A DNA stretch of 64,000 nt from Pseudoxanthomonas kaohsiungensis (GCF_010211765.1 NZ_PDWO01000017.1:1-64000); one strand, 5' to 3'; shown: positions 38,000 to 47,702, numbered from the stretch's first letter. Notes: generated by a model not told the origin, from the letters alone. Numbers and translations: made by a program.

Positions 38000-39238
38000 A
38001 TGGCGGCCATGTCCGTTTCCCTCCCTGCCGCGCCCGCGGCCGCGCCGCCGTTGCCGATCAGCCGTGGCCGCTACACGCTGATCCTCGCCGCCCTGACCCT
38101 GGGCGGCTTCGCGATCGGCACGAGCGAGTTCGCCGGCATGGGCCTGATGCCGAACATGGCCGCCGAGCTGGGCGTGAGCGAGCCGCAGGTCGGCCACCTG
38201 ATCAGCGCCTATGCGCTGGGCGTGGTGGTCGGCGCGCCACTGCTGGCGGTGCTGGGCGGGGCGATGAAGCGCAAGACCCTGCTGCTGGCGCTGATGGGCT
38301 TCTACGCGCTGGGCAACCTGGCCAGCGCGCTGGGGCCGGACTACGGCAGCCTGCTGCTGTTCCGCTTCATCGCCGGCCTGCCGCATGGCGCCTACTTCGG
38401 CGTGGCCGCGCTGACGGCGGTATCGATCAGCCGGCCGGAGGCCCGCGGCCGCGCGGTGAGCCTGGTGATGCTCGGCCTGACCCTGGCGATCCTGGTCGGC
38501 ACGCCGCTGGCGACCTGGATGGGGCAGCTGGCCAGCTGGCGCTGGACCTTCGCGGCGGTGTCGCTGGTCTCGCTGGTGACCGTCTCGCTGATCGCCTTCG
38601 CCCTGCCGCATGCGGTGGACACCGGCGCGCGCGAACGCCCGCTGGACGAACTGCGCGCCTTCAACCGGTTGCCGGTATGGCACGCGCTGCTGATCGGCGC
38701 GATCGGTTTCGCCGGCATGTTCTCGGTCTTCAGCTATCTGGCGCCGACCATGGTCCAGGTCACCGGCGTGGCCCCGGCCTGGATTCCGCTGGGCGTGGCC
38801 GGCTTCGGCCTCGGCGGGGTCATCGGCAACATCCTCGGCGGCTGGCTGTTCGACCGGCTGCAGTTCCGCGCGGTGCCGGTGGTGCTGGGCTGGGCGGTGG
38901 CGATGCTGCTGCTGTTCCCGCTGGCCGCGCACTGGCCGTGGAGCCTGCTGCTGGCCACGGTGTGCATCGGCATGATGGGCGCGCTCGGGCCGATCCTGCA
39001 GTCGCACCTGATGGACGTGGCCGATGGCGCGCAGACCCTGGCCGCGGCCTCGCACCACGCCGCGTTCAACACCGCCAACGCGCTGGGTCCCTGGCTGGGC
39101 GGCATGGCGATCACCGCCGGATTCGGCTGGACCTCCACCGGCTACGTCGGCGCCGCCACCGCGGTGGCGGGCCTGGCGATCTATGCCTGGGCCGCGCGCA
39201 GCCTGTCGCGCCGCCAGCGGACCTGCCCCACCGTGTAG
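38000..39238 (+). CDS. MFS transporter (DHA1/AraJ-like exporter)
   Basis: 412 residues with 12 expected membrane helices. Visible family marks are the first-helix motif YTLILAALTLGGFAIGTSEF and the MFS loop signature between helices 2 and 3 (GAMKRKTLL). The sequence most resembles AraJ/YdhP-type sugar-efflux or drug exporters; the substrate is not known. The start could also be the ATG at 38009. The stop TAG is in a GTGTAGGAAG context followed by GACGGATCCGTC, a small palindrome resembling a decayed REP. Confidence 0.9.
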   Translation: MAAMSVSLPAAPAAAPPLPISRGRYTLILAALTLGGFAIGTSEFAGMGLMPNMAAELGVSEPQVGHLISAYALGVVVGAPLLAVLGGAMKRKTLLLALMGFYALGNLASALGPDYGSLLLFRFIAGLPHGAYFGVAALTAVSISRPEARGRAVSLVMLGLTLAILVGTPLATWMGQLASWRWTFAAVSLVSLVTVSLIAFALPHAVDTGARERPLDELRAFNRLPVWHALLIGAIGFAGMFSVFSYLAPTMVQVTGVAPAWIPLGVAGFGLGGVIGNILGGWLFDRLQFRAVPVVLGWAVAMLLLFPLAAHWPWSLLLATVCIGMMGALGPILQSHLMDVADGAQTLAAASHHAAFNTANALGPWLGGMAITAGFGWTSTGYVGAATAVAGLAIYAWAARSLSRRQRTCPTV

Positions 39239-39311
39239 GAAGACGGATCCGTCCGCAGCCCCAGGCGGTCGCCGCAACGGTGTCCACATGCCCGGACGCC
39301 GTGTCGCTCCC

Positions 39312-39389
39312 GTAGAGCGGGTCCGTGACCCGCTGCTCGCCGGTCCGCCCGTCGCCACGCCAGGGCAGCGGGGCAGAGCCCCGCTCTAC
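39312..39389 (+). repeat. Inverted pair of REP hairpins (GTAGAGCGGG class)
   Basis: GTAGAGCGGGTCCGTGACCC begins at 39312 (stem AGCGGGTC/GACCCGCT). The inverted mate AGCGGGGCAGAGCCCCGCT at 39367-39385 is followed by CTAC. Both lie in the gap between the MFS and fabV genes. The same unit recurs at 40748 and 47035. Confidence 0.85.
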
Positions 39390-39528
39390 GCGTTCGGCCG
39401 CGACGCGGTCGCCGTCGCATTGCCGCCATACGCCGCAGAAGGGTCGTTTTTCGGCCGGTGGAATTAGACTGTGCCGCTCCGCAGGCGCCCCCGCGCCCGC
39501 GCTCCCCTCCGCATCCGAGAGAGTCCGC

Positions 39529-40734
39529 GTGGTCATCCATCCCAAGGTCCGAGGCTTCATCTGCACCACCGCCCATCCCGTGGGCTGCGAGAAGAACGTG
39601 CTGGACCAGGTCCTGTACGTGCAGTCGAAGGGCATCCGCCACGACGGCCCCAAGCGGGTGCTGGTGATCGGTTCCTCGACCGGCTACGGGCTGGCCGCGC
39701 GCATCACCGCCGCGTTCGGCTACGGCGCCGCCACCCTGGGCGTGTTCTTCGAGAAGCCCGGCACCGAGAAGAAGACCGGCAACGCCGGCTGGTACAACTC
39801 GGCCGCGTTCGACAAGCTGGCCAAGCAGGCCGGGCTGTGGAGCCGCTCGATCAACGGCGACGCGTTCTCCGACGAAGTGCGGGAGAAGGCGATCGAGCTG
39901 GCCCGCGAGATGGGCGGGCCGATCGACCTGGTGGTCTATTCGCTGGCCTCGCCGGTGCGCCGCCTGCCCGATACCGGCGAGCTCAAGCGCTCGGCGCTCA
40001 AGCCGATCGGCCAGCCGTACGAGGCCACCGCGGTGGACACCAACCGCGACCAGGTCATCCACGCCACGGTCGAGCCGGCCAGCGAGCAGGAGATCGCCGA
40101 CACCATCCGGGTGATGGGCGGCGAGGACTGGGAGCTGTGGATCGATGCGCTGTCGAAGGCCGGGGTGCTGGCCGCCGACGCCAAGACCGTGGCCTTCAGC
40201 TACATCGGCACCGAGATCACCTGGCCGATCTACTGGCACGGCGCGCTGGGCAAGGCCAAGGAAGACCTGGACCGCGCCGCGCACGCGATCGACGCGGCGC
40301 TCAAGCCGGGCGGCGGCCAGGCCAACGTCGCCGTGCTCAAGTCGGTGGTGACCCAGGCCAGCGCCGCCATCCCGGTGATGCCGCTGTACATCGCCATCGT
40401 CTACCGGATCATGAAGGCCAAGGGCCTGCACGAAGGCACGATCGAGCAGCTCGAGCGCACCTTCCGCGAGCACCTGTACGCGACCGACCCGCCGCCGACC
40501 GACGACTCCAACCGCCTGCGCCTGGACGACCGCGAGCTGCGCGACGACGTGCAGCAGGCCTGCCGCGACCTGTGGCCGACGGTGACGACGGAGAACCTGT
40601 TCGAGGTCACCGACTACGCGACCTACAAGCACGACTTCCTGAAGCTGTTCGGCTTCGAGCGCGACGACGTGGACTACGACGCCGACGTCGATCCGGTCAC
40701 CCCGTTCGACGTGGTCGACCTGACCGGCGAATAA
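39529..40734 (+). CDS. fabV: Trans-2-enoyl-CoA/ACP reductase FabV
   Basis: 401 residues from a GTG start, typical FabV length. The N-terminus [20 protein letters not shown] is nearly diagnostic. The NADH-binding loop is [16 protein letters not shown], and the active-site Y-x8-K motif reads [10 protein letters not shown]. FabV performs the last reduction of each cycle of fatty acid elongation and is naturally tolerant of triclosan; it is the usual enoyl reductase of Xanthomonads. REP clusters lie on both sides. Confidence 0.97.
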   Translation: MVIHPKVRGFICTTAHPVGCEKNVLDQVLYVQSKGIRHDGPKRVLVIGSSTGYGLAARITAAFGYGAATLGVFFEKPGTEKKTGNAGWYNSAAFDKLAKQAGLWSRSINGDAFSDEVREKAIELAREMGGPIDLVVYSLASPVRRLPDTGELKRSALKPIGQPYEATAVDTNRDQVIHATVEPASEQEIADTIRVMGGEDWELWIDALSKAGVLAADAKTVAFSYIGTEITWPIYWHGALGKAKEDLDRAAHAIDAALKPGGGQANVAVLKSVVTQASAAIPVMPLYIAIVYRIMKAKGLHEGTIEQLERTFREHLYATDPPPTDDSNRLRLDDRELRDDVQQACRDLWPTVTTENLFEVTDYATYKHDFLKLFGFERDDVDYDADVDPVTPFDVVDLTGE

Positions 40735-40747
40735 CCCGTCGCGCCTC

Positions 40748-40864
40748 GTAGAGCGGGGCTCGCCCCGCTCCTGCTCCTCCTCGCGAGGCCATCGCGTAGA
40801 GCGGGGCTTGCCCCGCTGATCCTTTTACCGCAAGGCCACGGCAGCGGGGCAAGCCCCGCTCTAC
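40748..40864 (+). repeat. Cluster of three REP hairpins
   Basis: GTAGAGCGGGGCTCGCCCCG at 40748, GTAGAGCGGGGCTTGCCCCG at 40796, and the inverted AGCGGGGCAAGCCCCGCT at 40843-40860 followed by CTAC. All share a near-perfect stem (AGCGGGGC/GCCCCGCT) with a 2-3 base loop. They follow the fabV stop by 13 bases. Confidence 0.9.
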
Positions 40865-40917
40865 GGGCGGGCCGGGCGACGGAATGCATTACGCCGTCGC
40901 CCGGCTCCCGGATAAGT

Positions 40918-41286
40918 TCAGCCGCGCGCGGTCGCCGCTTCCACGCAGTCGCGCAGCTCCTTCAGCCGGAACGGCTTGCCGAGCAGCACCAGGCCCGGCT
41001 CCAGTTGCACGTCGGTGTAGCCGGATACGACGATCACCGCCGCCTGCGGATGGCGGCCGCGCACCTCCCGCGCCAGGTCCGAACCGGACATGCCCGGCAT
41101 CAGGTGGTCGGTGATCAGCAGCGACGGCACCAGCCCGCGTTCCAGTTCGCGCAGGGCGTCCTCGGCCGAATCGGCCTCCACCACCTCGTAGCCCATGTCG
41201 AGCAGGACGTCGGCCGTGCACATCCGCACTCCCGCCTCGTCGTCCACCACCAGGGCCACCGCCTTGTGCGGTTCGCTCGTCGCCAT
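40918..41286 (-). CDS. Single-domain response regulator receiver
   Basis: 122 residues forming one receiver domain: acidic pair D15-D16 (ALVVDDEAGV), phosphoacceptor D60 (SLLITDHLMPGMSG), conserved Ser in VIVVSGYTDV and the lysine in LGKPFRLKEL. No output domain. It lies 41 bases after the kinase gene on the same strand and is almost surely its partner, acting as a phosphate relay or a sink. GGAACTCCCG precedes the ATG on the minus strand. Confidence 0.93.
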   Translation of the reverse strand: MATSEPHKAVALVVDDEAGVRMCTADVLLDMGYEVVEADSAEDALRELERGLVPSLLITDHLMPGMSGSDLAREVRGRHPQAAVIVVSGYTDVQLEPGLVLLGKPFRLKELRDCVEAATARG

Positions 41287-41327
41287 CGGGAGTTCCTGTC
41301 GTTCGTCGTCTTGGTGGAATAAGGGAA

Positions 41328-43715
41328 TCATGCCGCCGTGGCCGGAAGCCACAGCTCCATCGTCGTGCCGCGCCCGGGCAGGCTGTCGATCCGCAGTTCC
41401 CCGCCCAGCTGCGACGCCAGGCCATGGACCATCGACAGCCCGAGGCCGGTGCCCTTGCCCAGGCCCTTGGTGGTGAAGAAGGGCTCGACCGCCCGCCTGC
41501 GGGTGGCCTCGTCCATGCCCCGGCCGGTATCGGCCACGGCGATCACCACATAGTCCCCGGCCGGCAACGCAGCGTCGCGGCCAGACTCTAGCGCCAGCCC
41601 GCGTGCCGACAGCGTGAGCGTGCCGCCGTCGGGCATCGCGTCGCGCGCGTTCACCCCGAGGTTGAGCAGCGCCATCTCCAGCTGGTTGCCGTCGGCATGG
41701 GCGCGCAGCGGCGCCGACCCCCGTTCCACGACGATGCGGATGCGCGGATCGAAGCTGCTGCGCAGCAGCTCGGCGATGCCGTCGACCAGCAGGCCGATGT
41801 CCACCGCCACCGCCTGCAGCGGCTGCCGCCGGGCGAAGGCCAGCAGGCGCTGCACCAGCATGGCCGCGCGCTCGGCCGACTGCCGCGCCACCGCCAGGGT
41901 GCGCGCGCGCCGCTCGGGGCGCGCGTCCGGGTCGTCGGCCAGCTCCAGCGCCGCCATGATCGGGGTGAGCAGGTTGTTGAAGTCGTGGGCCACGCCACCG
42001 GTGAGCTGGCCCATCGCCTCGAGCTTCTGCGACTGGCGCAGCGCCTCCTCGGTCGCGCGGCGCTCGGTGATGTCCAGCGCCTCCGGCACCACCGCGCTGA
42101 TCCTGCCCGAGGCGTCGTACAGCGGCCGCAGCGACAGGTCGAAGGTGCGCTGGCCGGCCGGCAGGCTCAGGGTGATTTCCTCGCGCACCACCTCGCCGGC
42201 GCGCGCGCGCGCGAACGCCTGGCGCATGCGCTCGCCCATGCCGGGCGTGCCGGCGAACCAGGGCGTCTCCCACATCGGCAGGCCGACCACCTCCTCGAGC
42301 CCGCGCCCGATCGCGTCCAGCGCAGTCCGGTTGGCGTCCTCGAGGGTGCCGTCCAGCGCGCAGCGGCCCTGCAGCTGGTGGCTGGTCTCGAACAGGCTGC
42401 GCAGCAGCGCCTGCGAATCGGCCAGCGCGCGCGCGTCCGCGTTGAGCTCGGTCACGTCGCGTGCGCTGCAGTAGAACTTGCCGCCCTCCGGCGAGGCCAC
42501 CCACGACAGCGTGCGGTAGTCGCCGTCGCGCGTGCGCAGCCGGCACTCGAAGCCGAGCATCGGCTCGCCGGCGTGCAGCCGGGCCCGCGCCTCCATCGCC
42601 GCCGGCATGTCCTCGGGGTGGACCAGTTCGCGCACCGGGTGCCGGGCCAGCTCGGCGCTGGTCCAGCCGAGCGTGCGTTCCCAGGCCGGGTTGGTCTTCT
42701 CCAGTACGCCGTCGCCATTGAGCACGCCGAGCATGTCCGGCGTGACCTGCCAGGTCAGCGAACGCTCCTGCGCATGTTCGGCGACCTGGCGCTCCAGGTC
42801 CTGGTTGAGCGCCTGCAGCCGGGCTTCGCTGAGCGCGCGCGCGCTCACGTCCATGCCGGTGACGAAGATGCCGTCGATGCTGCCGTCGGGCGCGCGCATG
42901 GGCTGGTAGACGAAATCCAGCTGCCGCTCGGTCACCGGTCCGTCCGGCTCGGCCTGCTCGCGGAACACCGCGCCCTGGGCCACGAACGGCACGCCGGAGG
43001 CGTAGACCCGGTCGAGCACGTCCACCCAGCCCTGGGCGGTCGCGTCCGGCAGCGCCTCGGCCACGGTCCTGCCGATCACGTCGCGGTCGCCGACCACGCG
43101 CAGGTAGCTGGAGTTGGCGAACTCGAAGCGGTGCCCGGGTCCGCTCAGCAGGGCCATGAACGCCGGCGAGAGTTCGAACATGCGCGCCAGGCGGTTGTTC
43201 TCGTCGGCCAGCCGCTGCTCGGTGAGCACCCGGCGGGTGGTCTCGTGGGTGACATTGAGCATCGCCACCACGCGCCCGTCCGGATCGCGGACCGGGGTGT
43301 AGGTGAACGTCCACCAGGTGTCCTCGGCAAAGCCATGCCGCTGCATGCGCAGGTACATGTCTTCGACCCAGGTGGCGGTGCCGGCCATGGCGGTCTCCGC
43401 CAGCGGGCGGATGTCCTCCCACAGTTCGGACCACACTTCGCGGATCGGTTCGCCGAGCGCGGACGGCTCCTTGGCGCCGAGCACCTGCATGTACGGATCG
43501 TTGTAGAAGAGCAGCAGGTCCGGGCCCCAGCCCACGCACATGGCGAAGCGCGAGCCGAGCATGATCGACAGCACCGTCTTCAATTCGGGAGGCCACTGGG
43601 CCGGCGGGCCCAGCGGATGCGCGGACCAGTCGTGGCGGGCGATCCGCCCGGCTACCAGGCCTCCGCCGCGAAGGAACTCGATGCCGTCGAACGAGGTGGT
43701 GGCGGTATCGGGCAT
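41328..43715 (-). CDS. Multi-PAS sensor histidine kinase
   Basis: 795 residues without membrane helices. At least four PAS/PAC modules are recognisable (e.g. HRFEFANSSYLRVVGDRDVI; DMLGVLNGDGVLEKTNPAWE; LRTRDGDYRTLSWVASPEGG). They are followed by the dimerisation helix with the phospho-histidine (QLTGGVAHDFNNLLTPIM, H3-like), then the ATP-binding domain (N box LLNLGVNARDAM, G1 VADTGRGM, G2 GKGTGLGLS). The FNNLL motif is typical of hybrid-like kinases that pair with a separate receiver. The receiver gene is the next gene downstream. Signals are probably sensed in the cytoplasm. Confidence 0.94.
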   Translation of the reverse strand: MPDTATTSFDGIEFLRGGGLVAGRIARHDWSAHPLGPPAQWPPELKTVLSIMLGSRFAMCVGWGPDLLLFYNDPYMQVLGAKEPSALGEPIREVWSELWEDIRPLAETAMAGTATWVEDMYLRMQRHGFAEDTWWTFTYTPVRDPDGRVVAMLNVTHETTRRVLTEQRLADENNRLARMFELSPAFMALLSGPGHRFEFANSSYLRVVGDRDVIGRTVAEALPDATAQGWVDVLDRVYASGVPFVAQGAVFREQAEPDGPVTERQLDFVYQPMRAPDGSIDGIFVTGMDVSARALSEARLQALNQDLERQVAEHAQERSLTWQVTPDMLGVLNGDGVLEKTNPAWERTLGWTSAELARHPVRELVHPEDMPAAMEARARLHAGEPMLGFECRLRTRDGDYRTLSWVASPEGGKFYCSARDVTELNADARALADSQALLRSLFETSHQLQGRCALDGTLEDANRTALDAIGRGLEEVVGLPMWETPWFAGTPGMGERMRQAFARARAGEVVREEITLSLPAGQRTFDLSLRPLYDASGRISAVVPEALDITERRATEEALRQSQKLEAMGQLTGGVAHDFNNLLTPIMAALELADDPDARPERRARTLAVARQSAERAAMLVQRLLAFARRQPLQAVAVDIGLLVDGIAELLRSSFDPRIRIVVERGSAPLRAHADGNQLEMALLNLGVNARDAMPDGGTLTLSARGLALESGRDAALPAGDYVVIAVADTGRGMDEATRRRAVEPFFTTKGLGKGTGLGLSMVHGLASQLGGELRIDSLPGRGTTMELWLPATAA

Positions 43716-43779
43716 GCAAGACTGCGGAGGGGGAAGCAGACGGGATGCTGGCATATCCCGTGCATGAACGGCGTGCACG

Positions 43780-44850
43780 ATGTCATGGACGCCGGGGAAC
43801 TCGCGCGACCCACCCGCGGTCATCGGGGCCTACGACAAGCGGAGACGCCATTCCCCCGTGCACGGCCCGTGGACCCTACGCCGGGATGACGACCTCCTGC
43901 CGCGCCTGGTGGCGGCCGCGGCCACGCTCGCGTTGCTGGTGCTGGCGGCGAAGCTCCTGCTCGGACCACCGCGTGCGCTGCGTGCCGCGCCCGCCGACCC
44001 GTCCCGGGTGCAGCTGGTGTTCGTCGCGCGCCCACCCGCGGCAGGGTCTGCCTTGCCGCCCGAGGCTTCGCCGCCGGTGCCCGCCGTGCGCGACATCGGC
44101 GCCTCGCCCCCGCCACGCGTGCCCGAAGCCGCGGCAAGCCCCGGTACGCCGGACCGCGCGCGGCCGGCAGCGACGCGGCCGGCGACCGGCGGGCCGCTGT
44201 ACGACGCCGACGGTCGCGTGCGCCTGCCGGCGGACGACCGGTGGAGCGCCGCCGATGGGGTGGCGACGCCAGCGGCCGAGGACGCCGCCACGCGCCTGCT
44301 GCAACCACGCAACCCGGTGGAAGTGCGGTCGACCCGATTCGCCAAGGACTGGATCAGCGACGGCGATGCGGCCGACGTGGTCCAGCAGCAGATCCAGCGT
44401 GCGCAGCGCAAGATCGCCGAATTCCTGTTCGGCAAGGACATCAAGCACGCCACCGCGCGCCCGTCGCCCGCCGTGCGCTTCAATCCGGCCCGGCACGAGC
44501 GCGGCACCGACCTGGGCAGCGAGGCCACCGGCGATGCGTACAAGGCCGCGCCGATCAGCTACCAGCCCGCGCCCGGCCTGGACGGCACGGCGAGCCGCCG
44601 CATCCGCGAACAGGTGGCCGCGCTCGAGGCCGCGTACGGGCGTTGCGATCGAGGGCGCCTGGAAAAACTCATGCAGCCGCTGCTGCTGCACCTGGACGAA
44701 CTGCAGAAGGTCGAGGCCGCCAAGGCGGCCGGCGCCGATCCGGTGCGCGCCGAGCACGTGCTGCCCAATGCGGCCAATAGCGCCTACGACCTGGCCCGCC
44801 GCGCGCTATGGCATGCCGACGACCGCATGGCGGCCGCCTGCGCCGGCTGA
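43780..44850 (+). CDS. Hypothetical Pro/Ala-rich single-pass membrane protein
   Basis: 356 residues. A basic N-terminus precedes one membrane helix (about 44-61, VAAAATLALLVLAAKLLLG). A long Pro/Ala-rich stretch (about 65-150) and a charged helical C-terminal half follow (VVQQQIQRAQRKIAEFLFGK ... RRIREQVAALEAAYG). The layout recalls TonB-like or periplasmic-spanning proteins, but no TonB motif was found. The start is uncertain since no strong ribosome site was seen. It is divergent from the kinase gene. Family unknown. Confidence 0.65.
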   Translation: MSWTPGNSRDPPAVIGAYDKRRRHSPVHGPWTLRRDDDLLPRLVAAAATLALLVLAAKLLLGPPRALRAAPADPSRVQLVFVARPPAAGSALPPEASPPVPAVRDIGASPPPRVPEAAASPGTPDRARPAATRPATGGPLYDADGRVRLPADDRWSAADGVATPAAEDAATRLLQPRNPVEVRSTRFAKDWISDGDAADVVQQQIQRAQRKIAEFLFGKDIKHATARPSPAVRFNPARHERGTDLGSEATGDAYKAAPISYQPAPGLDGTASRRIREQVAALEAAYGRCDRGRLEKLMQPLLLHLDELQKVEAAKAAGADPVRAEHVLPNAANSAYDLARRALWHADDRMAAACAG

Positions 44851-44868
44851 GGAGCGGGTGCGGACCGG

Positions 44869-45111
44869 TCAGGCCGGTTCGATGAAGTACGGTTCGACCG
44901 TGCCCTTGACCTTGATCGTCATCGGATTGCCGCGGCGGTCTCGCGAGCGGCCGACCTGGACCCGGATCCAGCCCTCGCTGACCGAGTATTCCTCGACGTT
45001 GTCGCGTTCCTGGCCGTTGAAGCGGATGCCCACGCCGCGCTCGATGATCGCCGCGTCGTGGAACGGGCTGCGCGGATCCAGGGCCAGTCGATCGGGAGGG
45101 GTGTCGCTCAT
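44869..45111 (-). CDS. DUF3297 family protein
   Basis: 80 residues beginning MSDTPPDRLALDPRSPFHDA, then IIERGVGIRFNGQERDNVEE and WIRVQVGRSRDRRGNPMTIK, and ending VKGTVEPYFIEPA. These parts match DUF3297 along its whole length. It is a small soluble protein common in proteobacteria, role unknown. It is convergent with the previous gene (18-base gap) and divergent from yaeQ. Confidence 0.92.
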   Translation of the reverse strand: MSDTPPDRLALDPRSPFHDAAIIERGVGIRFNGQERDNVEEYSVSEGWIRVQVGRSRDRRGNPMTIKVKGTVEPYFIEPA

Positions 45112-45293
45112 TCGCAATGCCGCACGGCGTGCCGGCAGCGCCGGCGGGGCCGCAAGCATACCTGCCCGGCGCGGCGCAGGCATGCCCGTGCGTGGTCCTT
45201 GAAGCCGGGAGCGACGGGCGGGGGCGGTATCATGCAGCTTCCCCTCCGCCACTGCGCCGCCTCCGACCGGAGCTGGCCACCCCAGGACTGTCC

Positions 45294-45848
45294 ATGGCAC
45301 TGAAAGCCACCGTCGTGCGTGCCGAACTGCAGATCAGCGACATGGATCGCCATTACTACGCGACCCACCCGCTGACCCTGGCCCAGCATCCGTCCGAGAC
45401 CGACGAGCGCCTGGTCGTGCGCCTGCTGGCGTTCGCGCTGTACGCCGACGAGCGCCTGGAGTTCGGCCGCGGCCTGAGCACCGACGAAGACCCGGACCTG
45501 TGGCAGCGCGACTACATCGGCGAGGTCGAACGCTGGATCGAGCTGGGCCAGCCGGACGAGTCGCGGGTGCGCAAGGCCTGCGGCCGTGCGCGCGAGGTGG
45601 TGGTGCTCAACTACGGCGGCCGCGCCGCCGACCTGTGGTGGGAGAAGAACGCGCGCGCGCTGGCCCGCCACGACAACCTGGTGGTGCTCGACCTGCCGGA
45701 CGACCAGGTCCAGGCGCTGGCCGCCCTCTACTCGCGCGGCCTGCGCTGGACGGTGATGGTCCAGGACGGCGAGGTCAGCCTGCTCGATGCCGAGGGCAGG
45801 GAGCTGGTCGTGCGCCCGGTCCTGCGCACCGGTACCGCGGCGGCCTGA
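45294..45848 (+). CDS. yaeQ: YaeQ family protein
   Basis: 184 residues starting MALKATVVRAELQISDMDRH, with YYATHPLTLAQHPSETDERL and VVRLLAFALYADERLEFGRG, then LSTDEDPDLWQRD. This is the full YaeQ pattern, a PD-(D/E)XK-like fold. YaeQ was linked to transcription/haemolysin expression in early work; a nuclease fold has been suggested but activity is not established. The following flavoprotein begins three bases after the stop. Confidence 0.94.
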   Translation: MALKATVVRAELQISDMDRHYYATHPLTLAQHPSETDERLVVRLLAFALYADERLEFGRGLSTDEDPDLWQRDYIGEVERWIELGQPDESRVRKACGRAREVVVLNYGGRAADLWWEKNARALARHDNLVVLDLPDDQVQALAALYSRGLRWTVMVQDGEVSLLDAEGRELVVRPVLRTGTAAA

Positions 45849-45850
45849 CC

Positions 45851-47038
45851 TTGCAGCACTACGACGCGATCGTCGTCGGTGCCGGCGCCGCCGGCCTGAT
45901 GGCCGCGCTCACCGCCGGCGGCCGCGGCCTGCGCGTGCTGGTGGTCGAGCACGCCAACAAGGTCGGCAAGAAGATCCTGATGTCCGGCGGCGGACGCTGC
46001 AACTTCACCAACACCGGGACCACGCCGGCCAACTACCTGTCGGCGAACCCGCATTTCTGCAAGTCGGCACTGGCCCGCTACACGCCGTGGCACTTCATCG
46101 AGCTGGTCGACCGGCACCGTATCGCCTGGCACGAGAAGACCCTGGGCCAGCTGTTCTGCGACGTGTCGTCCAAGCTGGTGGTGAAGATGCTGCTGGACGA
46201 ATGCGCCACGGCCGGGGTGGAGATCCGCACCCATTGCGCGATCGAGTCGGTGGAGCAGGCCGACGGCGGTGGCTTCCGCGTGCGCACCGCGCAGGGCACG
46301 TTCGCCGCGCCGGCGCTGGTGGTGGCCAGCGGTGGCCTGTCGATTCCCAGCCTGGGCGCCACCGGGTTCGGCTACGAGCTGGCGCGCCGGTTCGGACACG
46401 CGGTGCTGCCCACGCGCGCCGGGCTGGTGCCGCTGACGCTCAGCGGCAAGCACCAGGAGCGGCTGGCGGACCTGTCCGGCGTGGCGCTGCCGGTGGAGGC
46501 GCGCTGCAACGGGCAATCCTTTGCCGAAGCGTTGCTGTTCACCCACCGCGGCGTCAGCGGTCCGGCGATCCTGCAGATCTCGTCCTACTGGCAGCCCGGC
46601 GACGAACTGCGGCTGGACCTGCTGCCGGGGCGCGACGCGCACGAGTGGCTGCGGGCGCAGCAGAAGCAGCGCCCGGATGCGGAGCTGAAGACGGTGCTGG
46701 CCGATGCGCTGCCGCGGCGCTTCGCCCAGCGCCTGTGCGAGTTCTGGTTGCCGAACCGGCCGATGCGCCAGTTCGATCCGCCGCAACTGCGCGAGGTCGC
46801 CGCGGTGCTGGCCGACTGGCCCCTGGTGGCCAGCGGTACCGAAGGCTACCGCACGGCCGAGGTCACCCTGGGCGGCGTGGACACCGACGGCGTCTCGTCC
46901 AGCACCATGCAGTCGCGCCACGTGCCCGGCCTGTACTTCGTCGGCGAAGTGCTGGACGTGACCGGCTGGCTGGGCGGTTACAACTTCCAGTGGGCCTGGG
47001 CATCGGGCCACGCCGCCGGCATGGCCCTGGCCGCGTAG
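45851..47038 (+). CDS. HI0933/YhiN-family flavoprotein
   Basis: 395 residues from a probable TTG start at 45851, two bases after the yaeQ stop; no strong ribosome site is visible and translation is likely coupled. FAD motif: YDAIVVGAGAAGLMAALTAG. Other family blocks are KVGKKILMSGGGRCNFTNTG and ASGGLSIPSLGATGFGYELA. The C-terminal GYNFQWAWASGHAAGMA is typical. It is assigned to the NAD(P)/FAD-dependent oxidoreductases of unknown function. Its stop codon TAG lies inside a REP hairpin (47035 onward). Confidence 0.93.
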   Translation: MQHYDAIVVGAGAAGLMAALTAGGRGLRVLVVEHANKVGKKILMSGGGRCNFTNTGTTPANYLSANPHFCKSALARYTPWHFIELVDRHRIAWHEKTLGQLFCDVSSKLVVKMLLDECATAGVEIRTHCAIESVEQADGGGFRVRTAQGTFAAPALVVASGGLSIPSLGATGFGYELARRFGHAVLPTRAGLVPLTLSGKHQERLADLSGVALPVEARCNGQSFAEALLFTHRGVSGPAILQISSYWQPGDELRLDLLPGRDAHEWLRAQQKQRPDAELKTVLADALPRRFAQRLCEFWLPNRPMRQFDPPQLREVAAVLADWPLVASGTEGYRTAEVTLGGVDTDGVSSSTMQSRHVPGLYFVGEVLDVTGWLGGYNFQWAWASGHAAGMALAA

Positions 47039-47104
47039 AGCGGGGCTCGCCCCGCTGCTTCCGGCCATGCCGCCGCGCCTGTAGCGGGGCAAGCCCCGCT
47101 CTAC
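47035..47104 (+). repeat. Inverted pair of REP hairpins containing the preceding gene's stop
   Basis: GTAGAGCGGGGCTCGCCCCG begins at 47035, and TAG (47036-47038) is the stop of the flavoprotein gene. The inverted AGCGGGGCAAGCCCCGCT follows at 47083-47100 with CTAC. Same family as 39312 and 40748. Confidence 0.9.
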
Positions 47105-47222
47105 GGGGGACGGCCGTGGGTCCGGTCTGCTCCACGGCCGCCGCGGACGAATTCACCGCCGTTTTACGCGGCGGGGACGCCAATGGCGCACGGTCGCGGT
47201 GGCGCGACGGCGGAGTGTTCCG

Positions 47223-47702
47223 ATGCTGGACAGCCTGTTCGAGCTGGCGATGCCGTGGTGGGAGTTCGTCCTGCGCGCGGTGGCGGTCTATGTCGTGGTC
47301 CTGGTGCTGGTGCGGCTGACCGGCAAGCGCACGGTCGGGCAGTTCACCCCGTTCGACCTGCTGCTGGTGGTCCTGCTCGGCACCGCGGTGCAGAACTCGC
47401 TGATCGGCGAGGACACCTCGCTCCTCGGTGGACTGATCCTGGCGGCGACCCTGCTGGGGCTGAACTGGGGCGTGGGTTTCGTCACCGCGCGCAGCCAGGC
47501 CGCCGACCGGATGGTGGAGGGCGAACCGGTGGTGCTGGCGCGCAAGGGCGAAGTGTTCTGGGAGGCGCTGCGCCGCCAGAACGTGAGTCGCGCCGATTTC
47601 GAGTCGGCTAAGCGCAAGGCCCATTGCGACGACGATCGCCGGATCGAGATCGCCGTGCTGGAAACCAGCGGCGAAATCACCCTGATCACGCGCGAGGACT
47701 GA
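47223..47702 (+). CDS. DUF421 (YetF-like) membrane protein
   Basis: 159 residues. N-terminal membrane helices (WWEFVLRAVAVYVVVLVLVR; then TPFDLLLVVLLGTAVQNSLI and LILAATLLGLNWGVGFVTAR), then the cytosolic DUF421 domain (GEPVVLARKGEVFWEALRRQ ... IEIAVLETSGEITLITR). The conserved RLTGKRTVGQFTPFDL block marks this family. Function is poorly known. GGAG lies about ten bases before the ATG at 47223. Confidence 0.93.
   Translation: MLDSLFELAMPWWEFVLRAVAVYVVVLVLVRLTGKRTVGQFTPFDLLLVVLLGTAVQNSLIGEDTSLLGGLILAATLLGLNWGVGFVTARSQAADRMVEGEPVVLARKGEVFWEALRRQNVSRADFESAKRKAHCDDDRRIEIAVLETSGEITLITRED

Noticed and set aside
39312-40864. CRISPR-like spaced repeats around fabV
   Set aside because: The units are inverted hairpins with irregular spacing and no cas genes nearby; they fit REP elements.
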